Source: Auricularia sp. M13 (Eukaryota > Basidiomycota > Agaricomycetes > Auriculariales > Auriculariaceae). From it: a stretch of 64,000 nucleotides of DNA. The notes under the pieces are model-generated. The model was given only the letters and a program-made list of their open reading frames with translations. It made no database searches and was not told the DNA's origin. The stretch lies in assembly GCA_037042915.1 (NCBI GenBank), contig CM073200.1, positions 2,724,832 to 2,788,831 of the forward strand. Reading direction: 5' to 3'. Made by a program: the position numbers and the translations under genes. This document shows positions 35,538 through 47,063 of the stretch, in pieces; the first letter of the stretch is position 1; each line of letters starts with the position of its first letter.

Positions 35538-35603
35538 TGTATTTGCTCCAACCTTCCTGTAACTTTACACCACAGCCACGGTGGACTCCTGCGTATGATA
35601 TAA

Positions 35604-37364
35604 TTATGTGTGTTCCAATTCCTTCTGCCTACTCGCCGAGGATGACGCCGAGGACAAAGTATCCGCGGTAAGCCTAGGCGAGCGTTCAATCGATTCACCC
35701 TCGCCGTCGTCCTCGCCTTCAGAGAGGAACTCGATATCGTCATGATATGGAAAACGAACGCCGTCCCTCTCGATCTCCGCCATCTCCGCCAAAATGCGTT
35801 CCAGATTCCTCTGTATCCTGACGGAAAGAGGCTCTTGCGCAACGGGAACGGCTGGCGGAGGCACTGCGATAGCGCGCACCTCGACCTGCGCGTGTTGACC
35901 GAAGCGAGGTGGGTTGAGCGCCTGTCGAGCGAGCGATAGGACGTCTGCGGCGGCATAGATGTGTTTCGCATCGGCAGTCGACTCCGTTAGCGTGCGCACT
36001 TGGAGAGCGCTCACGAGGTCTACATTGATGGCTTGTCCCAGCGCCGCAACGTCCGCAAGGGAGAAACCAATGGCTTCGGTGAACGCTGGAGAGATCGAAA
36101 GGTCGTTCAAGACGCCCGGCAGACCGTCCCAGGGGGTGCAATGAGCAGTATCATCGCCGACGATTAAGCCATAAAGTATGACACAGCGGTAAACGAGGTT
36201 GCAAAGACGCTCGAAAATGTATCGGTTGATCGCATCCTTGTATACGGGATAAGGATCGTCCGCGAACGGTGCCGTATAGTTATCGACCGTCAAACATAGT
36301 TTCCAGTTATCAATGCGGATCCAACGCTGAGTGCGCAACATCAGTATGTGTGCGACTGGATGTTCAAGCGAGAACTTACCAAGACATCGACGAATCTGGC
36401 ACTAGCTGCTTCTGGGTCGAAATTTTCCTCCTCTGGCGCAGTCAAGATGCACTGATACCGCATGTAGAACTTTTGGGCTGCGTTGTCCAGAAGCCGATCG
36501 CATTCTGCCTCCAAAGCGTAAGGACCCATGGTGTCATCAAACGAAAGCTCCGCGAAATCGAGAGCGAATACGAGCAGTTGATCTCGCTGTGCAAAAACAG
36601 GCCTCGACATGTCTTCGGTAAATGTGAATGGGAAGTATGCATGAACGGATAATGGGTCGAAGAAGGCGTCGAACATCGACAGAAAGGTCGTCTTCCCAAA
36701 GCCTCGTGGCCCTCGGATGATGTTCACACGCGAGGATGCGAGCTGTGACAACAGGACACGGAGGAAGTTGGTTTTGTCGACGAAAGTGCAACCGGCTGTC
36801 GAGCACATTTCCTGGTAGTTGTTGAGGCTCGGGGAGGGCAAAACATGCTGCAGTCAGACATCAGAGCGGTGGAACTGTATAGTACACATCTGCGCTTACT
36901 GGGGCCCCAGATCGCTTGTAAGCAACAGCATCTTCGACGCAGCACGACGCGAACAGTTTCTCGCGGTACAGGCGTAAATAATCTATGCAGCCATTAGTTT
37001 GCCGTTGGCACAAGAGAGCGTCAGGCGTGCCTATAGAAGACGATTGTTCGCAGGCTATGACCAGTTGCACGGTGGATTGCGAGGTGGCTCCGGGAAGAGC
37101 GGCCAGGCTGGTGTCAACGGCGAGCGGCTCGGATTCGACCATTGCCCATTCGCAATCGGCGGCCTCGGAAAGCGGCATGGAGGTGCACCACGCCCGACCG
37201 CCAATTTTGAGTTCGCAAGGGCAGTCGAGACGGTGACGTTCGGCGGCGTACTCGAGCAGGTCCTGGACCGTGGGCTGGGCGAGCCGGGAGAAGTGACCAT
37301 CCCGCAGGTCAAATACCAGGGCGGGAGAATGGCCGGTCACGATGCAGGTGTAACCGTCCAGCAT
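35604..37364 (-). CDS. AAA4: AAA-ATPase-like protein (type I), one-base insertion and short tail
   Basis: Exons 37364-36900, 36848-36380 and 36326-35604. Header nearly identical to AAA1, with the same 39-base exonised intron. P-loop RRP/GPRGFGKTTFLS region reads IIRGPRGFGKTTFLS. Walker-B-like VDNYTAPF is present. Exon 2 is 469 nt, one more than in AAA1 and AAA3: the start reads CATG-TTTTT-GCCC against CATG-TCTTA-CCC, a one-base gain in a T run that shifts the frame 5' of the P-loop. The tail ends at KELEHT, losing the AYGKKPW segment seen in AAA3. Probably a decaying copy, unless the T run is a consensus error. Convergent with B2. Confidence 0.72.
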
Positions 37365-37439
37365 GTCGGGAGGAAGAGATGCTCATTGAACTCAAATTGA
37401 AGCAGCCGAGAGCAACCGTGGTGTTGACCTGAAAATTTG

Positions 37440-37740
37440 ATGACAGCGCGGGACAAAGAGGTTCATCAGGATCCGCCAGGAATCCGCCGGCGTCGACAGT
37501 CGCTGTGTCGCTCGAAGTCAATCACTCCTTGCGAGAGTTGCTCTCCAGGCCCACGCTCACCGGCCGTATCTATCTCTGAAAAAGGTTCAAACGACCTCGA
37601 ACTGGCAGCAGCGGCCGTGAAGAGCCCGCCGAGGAAATTCTCTGACAGAATTTGTGCATTCTACGAGCAAACTAATGTCTATGATAATCCAGTATGCAAC
37701 ACGCATTTGTGCGCGTCCAGGTTCCTGATTTGCGAGCCGT
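37440..37740 (+). pseudogene. Relic of the ABP1 5' end
   Basis: Matches the promoter, exon 1, intron 1 and exon 2 of ABP1 at 40094-40450 (GATGAC..GCGGGACAA, ATCCGCCGGCG, TGTCGCTCGAAGTCAATC, GAGAGTTGCTCTCC, GGTTCAAACGACCTCGA, GAGGAAATTCTCTGAC, GATAATCCAG, TGCGCGCGTC). The ATG is lost (TGT-GTCGCTCG) and several deletions break the frame. It stands in the same head-to-head relation to AAA4 as the real ABP1 to AAA5, so the AAA-ABP1 junction was duplicated in tandem. Confidence 0.8.
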
Positions 37741-37879
37741 GAGCGGCAAGGCGCGACGGAAAGTCTAAGTTCGACGGAGAGGCGCTGACACCGTCTACGC
37801 TGTCCCGCGACTCCCGCCGGGCTGTCTATTGCTCGATATCAAGCACTTATTACATGATCCTGGGGACAGCCCCCCCAAT

Positions 37880-37992
37880 GATTCGGAGGATGAATCATAT
37901 TCGGGAATGAAGATGCAGATGGAAATTGTGGTGCTATTTTGCCATACACCTTCAGGGCGAGTCGACGGCTGCTCCACGATGGATAATTGCTA
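37880..37992 (-). pseudogene. Decayed C-terminal tail of AAA5
   Basis: Just past the AAA5 stop the minus strand still aligns with the AAA2 tail: ATCGTGGAGCAGCCGTCGAC against ATCGCGGAGGAGCCGTCGAG, followed by a GTATGGCAAAA word for the AYGKK segment. The stop (TAA TAG) replaces the codons after GGGAAG. Confidence 0.7.
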
Positions 37993-39707
37993 TTACTTCC
38001 CCGTGCTCGCCGAGGTGTGCTGCGATGGAGATGTGGAGGAAGACCTGGGGTAACTGGAAGAGGAAGCCGCGGTCATCGCAGGCGTGGGGATGTACGAACC
38101 GTCCTCGCTGCCTTCGTAGTCGTCGTCGAAATAATGACAGGGTTCATAGTCATCGTCGTACATTATGACGTCGTCTGACTCTGCCGCGTCGTGTCCCTCC
38201 TGCTTGGCGGGAACGTCTGGAGGGAATGTTCGGACCTCGAGCGGCGCATGATGTAGGCCATCCGGATGGAGCACGTGTTGAGCGAGACTTAGAACGTCGG
38301 CGGGAGAATAAACTCTTGTTTTCTCGGTACGCGAGAAATTCGGCGCATAAGATTCAAGAGCGCCCGTCAAGTCGACCGAAATGGCTCGCCCCAGGGCCTC
38401 CACGTCTGCAGGAGTAAAACCGATGACGTCGGCGAAAGCTGGCGAGTCTGAAATGTCGGCAAATGGCCTGGGCATGTCGTCCCAGTCGCTGCAATAGGGT
38501 ACATCTTCGCCAACAATCAGACCGAACAGGATGAGATCGCTCGTCATCAAGTTGTACAGTCGTCGGAAAATGCTCATAATGGCGTCCTGATAGTTGGGAT
38601 TGGGGCCATCGACGAAAGGCGCCGTATAGTTATCGATGGTGAAACATAACCTCCATTCAGTCCTATTCGCCCAACCCTGGTAACGTGTTAGTTTGCACGC
38701 ACAAGAATCAGGCACGTGCTTACAAGGATATCACGGAATTTTGGAGAAATGGGCGGCGGCGGGGCTTTCCCCTCCGACACGCCCAAGATGCTCTGGTATC
38801 TGGCGAAAAATTTCCCCGCAGCCTTATCCAGTAGGCGATTGCATTCGGCGCGGAGAGCGCCCCAGCCCATGGAATCGTCGAACGACAGGTCCGCAAAGTC
38901 CATAGCTATGACCGGCAGTTGATTCTGCTGGTTTAAAATATACACCGACATGTTTTCGCTAAACATGAAGGGGAAGTGCGCGTGTGCGGACAAAGGATCG
39001 AAGAAGGCGTCGAATACGGACAGAAATGTCGACTTGCCGAAGCCTTTTGGTCGCCGGATAATGTTCACATCCGAGAGCGAGAGCTGGAACATGGCAAGAA
39101 GTGACCGAGTCTTGTCGACGAAAACGGAACCTGGCGTGGAACACATGGATGCGAAGCTGGTACCCTTCTCGGGAAGCAATACGGACTGTCATGCGTCGTC
39201 AAATTGGAAGAAATAAAACAGAGAGAATGCTACGCTTACGGATGCTCCAAATCTCTTGTAAGCTGCGGCATCTTCGACGCGGAAAGGCGTGAACAATTTC
39301 TCGTGGTACAGACGCAGATAGTCTAAAAAAAGACATCAGTCTACCATGTAGATGAAGGAAAAACCTGACTCACCGACGGCAGACGTTTGTGCGCCCGCTA
39401 TGACTAGTTGTATGGTCGACGAATCAGCCACGGCGGGAAGACTTCTTAGGTCGGTGTTGACGGGGAGTGGATCATGCCCCACAGTTGCCCATTCGCAATT
39501 GTCGGCCTCAGACAGCGGGATGGAGGTGAACCAAACGCGACCGCCGATTTTGAGTTTGCAACCGCAGTCGACATTGTGGCGCTCAGCAGCGTACTCGAGC
39601 AGGTCCTGAACCACGGGTTGCGCGAGCTGGGATAGGTGACCTTGGCGCAGATCAAATACAAAGGTGGGCGAATGGCTGGTAAGGACGCAGACGTAGTCGT
39701 CCAACAT
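37993..39707 (-). CDS. AAA5: AAA-ATPase-like protein (type II), tail cut by a nonsense codon
   Basis: Exons 39707-39365, 39322-39240, 39185-38724 and 38676-37993 give 523 residues. The first three exons have exactly the lengths of those of AAA2 (343, 83, 462 nt). Header MLDDYVCVLTSHSP, DYLRLYHEKLF, P-loop RRPKGFGKSTFLSVFDAFFD, Walker-B-like TIDNYTAPF. All junctions are in frame, so the ATPase core is intact; only the last 36 or so residues are missing. Lies divergently to ABP1 with 463 bp between the starts, and has no nuclease partner. Confidence 0.83.
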
Positions 39708-40170
39708 GTCGGGAGGCAAGGAGTGAGCAGCTGAGATTCAAAAACGCGTTTGTGATCCTTCGCGGCATCCTCAAGCGGGTCGCTGATTGCATGCTGGTCC
39801 AGTGCACCACAGTTGGGTTGCGATGCAGATGAGTGTCTTCTGACCGCGGACCGGTTGCTGTACCACCTACAAGAGGGCGGAGGCGTGTCCGGTAAAACAT
39901 TGAGTATGATTTGAAGCGAGCGGGGTGAGCGCGAGTGAAAGAGCCAGGTTCAAACTTTCATTCTCGAGTCTGCAGGCGAGAGCTGGCAACGATGATATAA
40001 CTCAGAAAGGCGCTGTAAATCCGCGCCGTCCATGATCAAATGGGACTTTTCAAGTGCCTGCGACGGTTCGTGGAAGACGGTTGAAGCCATGTCGAGATGA
40101 CGACGGAGCGGGACAAGATGTTCAGCATCCGCCGGCGTCATCCTTATTCTGCCACTTGCTCATCGCAGCC
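39708..40170. other. Divergent upstream region AAA5 / ABP1
   Basis: Carries the ABP1 5' flank that was partly copied to 37.44 kb and, as a scrap, to 3.10 kb. No CACGTG box was found near AAA5. Confidence 0.5.
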
Positions 40171-43012
40171 ATGTCGCTCGGAGTCAATCTCTCCTCGCGA
40201 GAGCTGCTCTCCGCCTACCAGGCCGTGCTCAACGGCGAGGAGACGGACTGGACCATATTTACCTACGAGAAGGGCTCGAACGACCTCAAAGTGCAAGCTT
40301 CAGGCACTGGTGGCCTCGAAGAGCTCGCCGAGGAATTCTCTGACGGCAGGTGCGCGTATCAAGTCGAATATCCTGGGCTCCAACTGAGACCTAGGATAAT
40401 CCAGGATGCAATACGCCTTTGCGCGCGTCAAGGATCCGAATGTGCGACGTGTCTTGAGCCTGACAGTTATCCTCGACTTACACCGGCGTGTAGACCGAAC
40501 TCAACAAATTCGTTCAGATCAACTGGTGCGGCGACGGCGTTCCAGAGGCAAAGAAAGGTATGCCAATAATTTTGAAAGTAACAAGTCCACTGACTTCATC
40601 GATATCTAGGGCTCTTTCGTACGTCGCAGGCCGATACCCTCGCATTCCACGCTGACAACACATGTCAGACACGCACTCGACTGCGGTTGCACGCTTTTTC
40701 AAGGGCGCGCACGTGGTCATCAGTGCCCGCAACGAGGTACCGTGTTCATTCGCATAGAATTCCCTTTGAAGCTCATTGCCGTGCACAGTCGGATGTACAG
40801 CCCGACCTCATTATGAAGCGCATTTCCGACGCGTCTGGAGCAAAGTACTCGGTGCACAAGGAGCAGGCTCGCAAGTTCGAGCCCATCACACCAGTTGGCA
40901 CGTCCTACACGCCCATCGGACGGCCGGATGTTGCTGCCATGCGTCAAGGCGCTCCCAAGGATGTTATTGGCAAAGTGGTATGTGCAGTGGCACTCAGAAA
41001 CGAAACGAAAAATACCAATGACTTCTAGGGAACGAGCTACACGCCAGCCCGCGAAGAGCTGAGCACTATACGCCAAGCAGCCGTCCCACCGCCTCCTGCT
41101 GCGCCGCGCCCCGTTCCCCCTCCCGCAGCTGCTGTCAAGTCTACTACGCCCTCCTGGGACGATGCACCCGCACAGTCAGTGCCTGTCGCACCGCGCCCTG
41201 TGCCGACTGCCCCTCGCCCTACGGTAGGCGATATTGCTTTTCGCAAAGATAATGCTGAATGGGTGCTCGCATAGCCTCCTCCAGTCGCGCGTCAGCCCTC
41301 GCCGCCGAGGACAGTCTCAACGACAGACAATCGCCCTTCTTCAGGACCAGTGGTACGTCGAGGCAACTTCTCAAAGCTTGTGCAATGAAGTTGACATACT
41401 TGGTTTGTGTATCAGGGCACGAACTACACCCCCGTGGCCCTCCCGAAGCCCAAGAAACTCGTCAACCCATTCGAGGCTCGCGCACGCGAAGCCGCAGAAG
41501 CTCCAAAGCCTGCACCTGCCTCAGGCGGGCCCAAGAAGCTTACTTGGAGCGAGCGTCAGGCGCTTGCGAAGAAGCAGCAAGAGGAGGACGAGTCGCGCAG
41601 CCGCGCGGCTGGCGTCGGTGGGGCGCTGGCGGCGGGCGCGGCTGCCGTCACGGTGGGCGCCGTTGCGGCCGGCGCAACGGGTATCGCGGCTGGTGCTGCG
41701 ATAGTCGGCGCTGCGGTAGCGGCCAGCAGTATTGAGGCTGACGCTGAGGCGCCGCCTTCGCCGCCTCCTCCGCCTCCTCCTCCCCCGCCGCCTGCCGCGG
41801 CGCCTGTCGAACTCGATGAGGAGGCCGCGCCACCCCCGCCCCCTCCTCCCCCTCCTCCCCGCCGCCGCCTCCTGCACCTGAACCAGCGGTAAGCTTTATG
41901 TCTAATTTCCATTTTGCACGAATGCCAGCTGATCGTCGTTGGTATCGCAGCGTCCACTGTCGCCGCCGCGCCCGGTGTCTCCCCCGGTTGTGGCATCCGG
42001 AAAGGCGCCCTCTGGCAGAGGCATGGTAGCCGTGGTGCTCTACCCATACGAGGTCAGGCGAAGTCCCAATATGATCAGCGCGACCTATCGGTTCTGGTGA
42101 CGCTCCGCGGCAGCCTCTTGTGTTGCGCTCGCGTGGCAGGGCAGGACCCTGCGGCGTGCCCTCCCCATGCGTTCCTTTCCTTTTTGCGTCCTCTCCCCCT
42201 CACTGTGCATTTGAAACAACCAAACTGACTGGCCTGTTTTGCTTTCGCGTGCGTTTTCGTTTTCGTATGGCTAGGCTGCGGAAGACAACGAGATGAACCT
42301 CGACGAGGGCGAGTACATCGAGCAGATCGTGCAGGAGAGCGAAGGTGCGCGCGCGTGCCCTTTCCCCGCAGCCTCGTGGATAACGCATTGTCTGACCCTG
42401 CGCTCTTCTTTCCCAAATTGTAGACTGGTGGAGCGGTGTGGGCGCGGGAGGTAGCAAGTCGGGCCTGTTTCCTGGTACGCATTGTGTGCTTTTCTTTTCA
42501 TTTCGTTTAGTTTCAATCTTTCGCGTGCTTACGATGCAATGCCCCGATAGCCAACTACGTCGAGCTCGTCGAGGTCGAACCTGAGGCGGAGGCTGAGCCC
42601 GAACCTGAGGCTGAAGCGCCTCCCCCACCCCCGCCGCCGCCGCCCCCGCCGCCGCCTCCTGCTCCTGCTGCTGCGCCCGTCGCCCCGGAGCCTGAGCCTG
42701 CAGCCGCGGCGGAAGAGGAGGATCAGGGTGCCGTGGCCATTGCAATCTACGAGTTTGTCTTTTTCTGTCCTTACGTCTCGCGGGCGTTGCTAATGCATGC
42801 ATGGCTTAGCTACGACGCGGCCGAGGATAACGAGATCTCGTTCAAGGAGGGCGACGTTATCACTCACATCGAGGCGCCGTCCGACGACTGGTGGCAGGGC
42901 ATGACTGCCTCTGGACAGGTTGGGCTCTTCCCTGGTATGTCTTCCGTCTTCCAGTTCTTAGCGATTGCTCATGGTGTGCATCACAGCTACCTACGTCGAG
43001 CTCAAGGAGTGA
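40171..43012 (+). CDS. ABP1: Actin-binding protein 1 (drebrin-like), apparent frameshift in a proline tract
   Basis: Cortical actin-patch protein that activates Arp2/3 and recruits endocytic partners. Fifteen exons: 40171-40349, 40405-40441, 40494-40557, 40610-40618 (9 nt), 40669-40736, 40789-40977, 41029-41223, 41275-41352, 41416-41888, 41951-42052, 42275-42344, 42424-42474, 42551-42752, 42810-42934, 42987-43012. N-terminal ADF-homology domain (LLSAYQAVLNGEETDWTIF, MQYAFARVKDPN, FVQINWCGDGVPEAKKG, KGAHVVISARNE), repeated G-T-S/N-Y-T-P motifs, Lys-rich and Ala-rich linker, poly-Pro, then two SH3 domains (VAVVLYPYEAAEDNEMNLDEGEYI...NYVELVEV and IAIYDYDAAEDNEISFKEG...TYVELKE). Exon 9 is one base short: near 41855-41865 the frame PPPPPAPEPA, needed to splice in phase to exon 10, is reached only with one more C. 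About 622 residues if so. Confidence 0.9.
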
Positions 43013-43313
43013 TAATTGGTGGATGAAGACTCAGAGCAATTCGTAGAACAATTGAGCAGTTGCAGAGAAGAAAGTGATAGTATTTAATCAAGCCTACGAC
43101 AGAGAAATGGACGCCAGTTTTACATACAGACACATTGCTGGGTTGGTTCGTTCTTTCGGCGGGGGAGGGGAGAGAGAGAGGAACGGAGGATAGCTAAGCA
43201 AGCAACGCAACGCGATAAACTAAAGCGGGCCCTGATGTACATAGGAGACCAAGCAAGATGGGTGGTGGTGTGCGCGACTTTTATGGCGGCACACCGACAC
43301 GGCAAGGAGAGCA
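43013..43313. other. 3' intergenic between ABP1 and the PWWP gene
   Basis: The two genes converge here. Includes a GA-rich run (GGGGAGAGAGAGAGG) near 43165. Nothing else is seen. Confidence 0.5.
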
Positions 43314-44506
43314 TCAGGTCTCCGACGACGGCTCTGCGGCGTCCTCGTCCATCTTGGCGTCGCCGTTGGCCTTGTCGTCGCTGGTGGCGGCCTTGTCGTC
43401 GCTCGCGGCGGCCTTATCGTCGCCGTCTTCCGCAGCATCACCGTTGGCGCCGTCCTCGGCGGTGTCCATCTCCTCGTCCTCCTTGGAGTCGTCGTCGTCT
43501 CCCTTGGACGCCAGCGCGGCCTTGGCCTTCGCGCCGGCCTCGCCGCCGCCCTCCTCAACCTGGGCGAGCGCTTTGCTGTTGATGTGCGATCATTTGAGTC
43601 ACGGGGCTTGGAGCTTGAGTGAGCGGGCAGATCACGCACCGATGTGCCGTCCGCACTTCGCGGCGCTCCTTCTGCGACTTGTAGCGTTGGTTCTGCCGGC
43701 GCGCGTGAGCAACGGGCGGCCTCCTACCGCCGTGAGCAGCGCATGCGTACTTTGATGATCTTCTCATCGCTCTCTGTTCGCAAAGGCCGTCAGAAAAAAA
43801 TGGTGGCGGCACGATGGGGCACAGTGTGGCGAACCTGCGCTTTCGTTGAACGTTTGCAGCAGGGCCGCGGGCACCCATCCCCTGTTGGATTTGAGCTCAG
43901 GTTGTGCGGGACATTGGGGGCAAACGGACCAGGTGACGCGATTGCGGTCTCCGGTGAATCTGACGAGATGAACCCTGTCCTTGAGCGCGTTGGCGGGCTT
44001 TTGGGCAGAGACCTTGGACGGTACTGCGTCGTCCTTCTCGTCGGCCACGGTGCCTGGGAACCAGGGAAAACCGGCTGAAGGGGGTTGGAATCGCGGTCAT
44101 CTCTCGTGCTCCCTGTGGGCCACGGCCTAGCAATCACGCACGCATTTTTGCCCATACTATATTAAAATAAATAAATCTGAATTTATGCAGAGCAAAACGG
44201 CGCACCAATAGTGCCGGGCGAGAGGCCCTTCTTGCCCTTGGGGAGCTTTATGGGGGCGACGATGGGGTTCCGCGGCGGCTTGAGCGGGTTGGCGGGCGCG
44301 GCTGCCGGGGGCGCCTTGGGACGCGTCGCGCGCTGCTGGGGCGGGATGGGCGCGGGCGCCTCGGGCTTCTTGGTGTCGCGGGGCGGGCGCGTGCGCGTCG
44401 GCTGCTTGGGCTCCTTGGGCGCCGCCGCCTTCTTGCTTTTGCTCTTCTTCGCGTTTGCCGCGGGCGCTGGCGCGGCGGCGGGCTCGGCGGCGGCGACTTC
44501 GGTCAT
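43314..44506 (-). CDS. PWWP-domain chromatin protein
   Basis: Seven exons: 44506-44206, 44156-44142 (15 nt), 44074-43930, 43881-43835, 43773-43751 (23 nt), 43692-43640, 43575-43314; 281 residues, every phase fits. Residues 1-95 are Lys/Pro/Ala-rich. The PWWP motif is assembled across two introns: GLSPGTI|VWAKM|PGFPWFPGTVADE, with FPWFPG for PWWP, followed by VHLVRFTGDR, TWGWVPAALLQTF and a helix QKERREVRTAHRKALAQVEEG. The C-terminus is very acidic with DDKAA repeats. PWWP domains bind methylated histone lysine (usually H3K36me) and DNA, so a nuclear role is expected. Read exon by exon, the pieces look like unrelated small ORFs; the tiny exon VWAKM is what joins them. Confidence 0.85.
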
Positions 44507-47063
44507 CGGGCAATGGTCAAGCGAAGGGCCCACGTGCGGCTTTCGAGAGGAGCTCAACCCGCGTTTGGCGGAGCGCGAATTTCTCTCCCCGCGGCATTCT
44601 CCAGAACAACAGCGCCGAGTTGTCCCTTGCTCAGGCGTACCCAAGTGACAATGGCCAGCATGCAGTATATTTTTTTTTTTGCGGAACAAATCCTCGAGGT
44701 CCAGCGTCAGCAATCAGCCCCCAATGAGCCAAACGGCAGTGCAATCTGTTTGCTTGAAGTCTTCATCAGTCCTTCTCTTCGGGTTGAACTGTTTGTGACG
44801 CCTGAAAAACCGTGCTCGCAGGGCTGATTGTCGGTATTCGATATTCTAGGCTCCAACTATCTCGCGGAGTGTCTTCAAACCGTGCACAGATCATGTCACG
44901 GAGCGGGCCAATGATACGACATGGCGTACAAACATCACGGCGACAGGTGAATCCGAGGAAACGCTTGCTGTCGCCTTTGGGCAACGGGATGTATTCCGGC
45001 CGAAAGAGCGTAGACTCTGCCAGCTACGAGACCGATCCATTTATCACGGCAGCAGAACGGGCGCCATTGCAGCTTGGCACAGACAACTCGAAGAGAACTC
45101 AGGAGCCAGAAACGTTATTCAGACCCTGGATCGACCAACCTCGAGGTAAATAGCCGTCGAGCCCTAAACCCTGGATTCCTCCGAAGGCTGTTAATTCCTA
45201 AAGACCAGCACACGTGAGAACCACGAGCGGGATTCTTGATAAATGCCGGCTGAGCATCGTGGAAGAGACTAGCTGCCGATAGGACAGCGAACCCAGCCTG
45301 GATGTAGAGAAAATCGTAGACTTCGTCAGCCGGCAGGAAAAAGCCAAGTACAAAATCCGTCATATGAAGGCGTATTGGTGCACGTGTAAACAATGCCTCT
45401 CTTTTCAGATTGAAGATGGACAACCCCTGGCGACGCGCTGAAGCACGCGGGGGTCAAGAGCTCGGCGCGGCGGAAGCGGGCGACCAGGCGTAATGCGGAG
45501 CAAGCAGGACAGTAGAAAAAACGGAGCCATGAGCGAGGGACAACTTAGATTCGGGCTGTAGCCATCTTGAGCGCGAAGCCAGCATACGTGGAAATGAAAG
45601 TAGAAAGTTGAAGACAGGATGCGGAAGTGGTTCGAGCTCCGCGGGCATCTTCCTCTTCTTCCCTCTGCCAGAAGCCTTCTTCGGCCTCATCCTCATGCAC
45701 AGCTCACTTGTATGCAGCCGCGTGACGACTCTTAATTAGGTCTGACTCTGGGGAATAGCGCTTGCCCTTCGCTGGACACGTCGCTGGGTGTTTTCTCCTC
45801 AGCTCGTCCCGACCGTAAACGGCAACCTACGACAACGTTGTCATGTAGCGGAACAGCAATGCACGGACGCTTTCGGCGCGCAAGGTGCCTCCTCTCCTGT
45901 AAGATGTCTCTATCACTCGAGCTCTGACGGTTCCCCGACTCGAGGCTTCCAGGCGTGCGATGCTAGTGCCACTGCAACATCAATGCCACCCCGCCGTGAA
46001 CATTGATAACTTCACCCCTTTCCCGAGATATGTCTCTCCTTGCACACGCACTTGGACTCGTCGACTCTGGCTCCATCTTCAGCGTTGAACGACGAGGTGC
46101 AGCTGTTGCGTCGCTGATCCGGGGTTCTTCTGGCCGGCGGAAAACTCTCGCCTCATGCACTTGTGCAGAATCCACGATAGCGCATCTCCTTCCAGGGATC
46201 CTCCGTTGCCTCCCTTGATTCGCGTGGATCTTCCAATCGAGGACGGCCAAGCGTACGCAGTTCAGTGATAACTGATATTTTTCTGCCACGCAATCTTCAA
46301 GCCAACTGCGCTTGGCAGACCTCAATCCAAGATACCCAGTGATGATAATGATTCTGTTTTATTGGACGGGACGCTTCCAGCAGCTGGTCCATTCGGCGCA
46401 AAGCAGGTAAGTACCTGAATATCGCGATCAGTGAATGCTCGAGGATTTTCCATACTGGGCGGAATTCTGCATGGCTTCCACGTTACTTAGCCTGACATCA
46501 ATCATCGTCCTGCATTCGCTAGGAGGAAATCATCAGCACCACCTGGCGCGCGATGGCGTTCATGTGGTTTTCTTCAAGCCACTTCGCTGGAACGAAATAC
46601 CAGGCTCGATCATACAAGAAATCCGGTGAAGAGTGCGGCTGCAGGGTATGAAGAAGAAATTTATTGTAGACAGAGCCGGTAGAATAATGCGTCGAGGCTG
46701 CAAGTCAGCAAGTCATACAACTGCGCAGGCAGCTCACATCACGCTGCGGCGAAGTTTCTGACGGAAATCGGTATGGACTTGAGCTCGCGCTGTTCCCACC
46801 CCGGATATTGGAACCTTTCGAGGCAGGCCTGTCGCCGCCCACTCTGGCGGTGAAGAGGGACTACTCTCAGCGCTTGCGATGGGCAGAAGGACAGCGACAG
46901 ATCCCGGCGATCAAGCCGATCCGCAGACATAACGCGGCGGTGCATGCTCATATCATGATCTCGGACGTTTTGAGCACCGTCGCCAGTCTCTTCTTCCTGC
47001 ATCTCCCCGCCGCGGCCCTTGCTGCTTTATTTTTCTCCAGGCCGCGGGCTCTTTGCGTGAACG
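44507..47063. other. Intergenic, no gene confidently recognised
   Basis: About 2.5 kb. A run of twelve or so T lies near 44670. Short ORFs include a minus-strand 80-codon frame at 45454-45696 beginning MRMRPKKASGRGKKRK and a plus-strand frame at 44812-45153; neither shows a family motif and no exon chain could be built. Confidence 0.4.
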
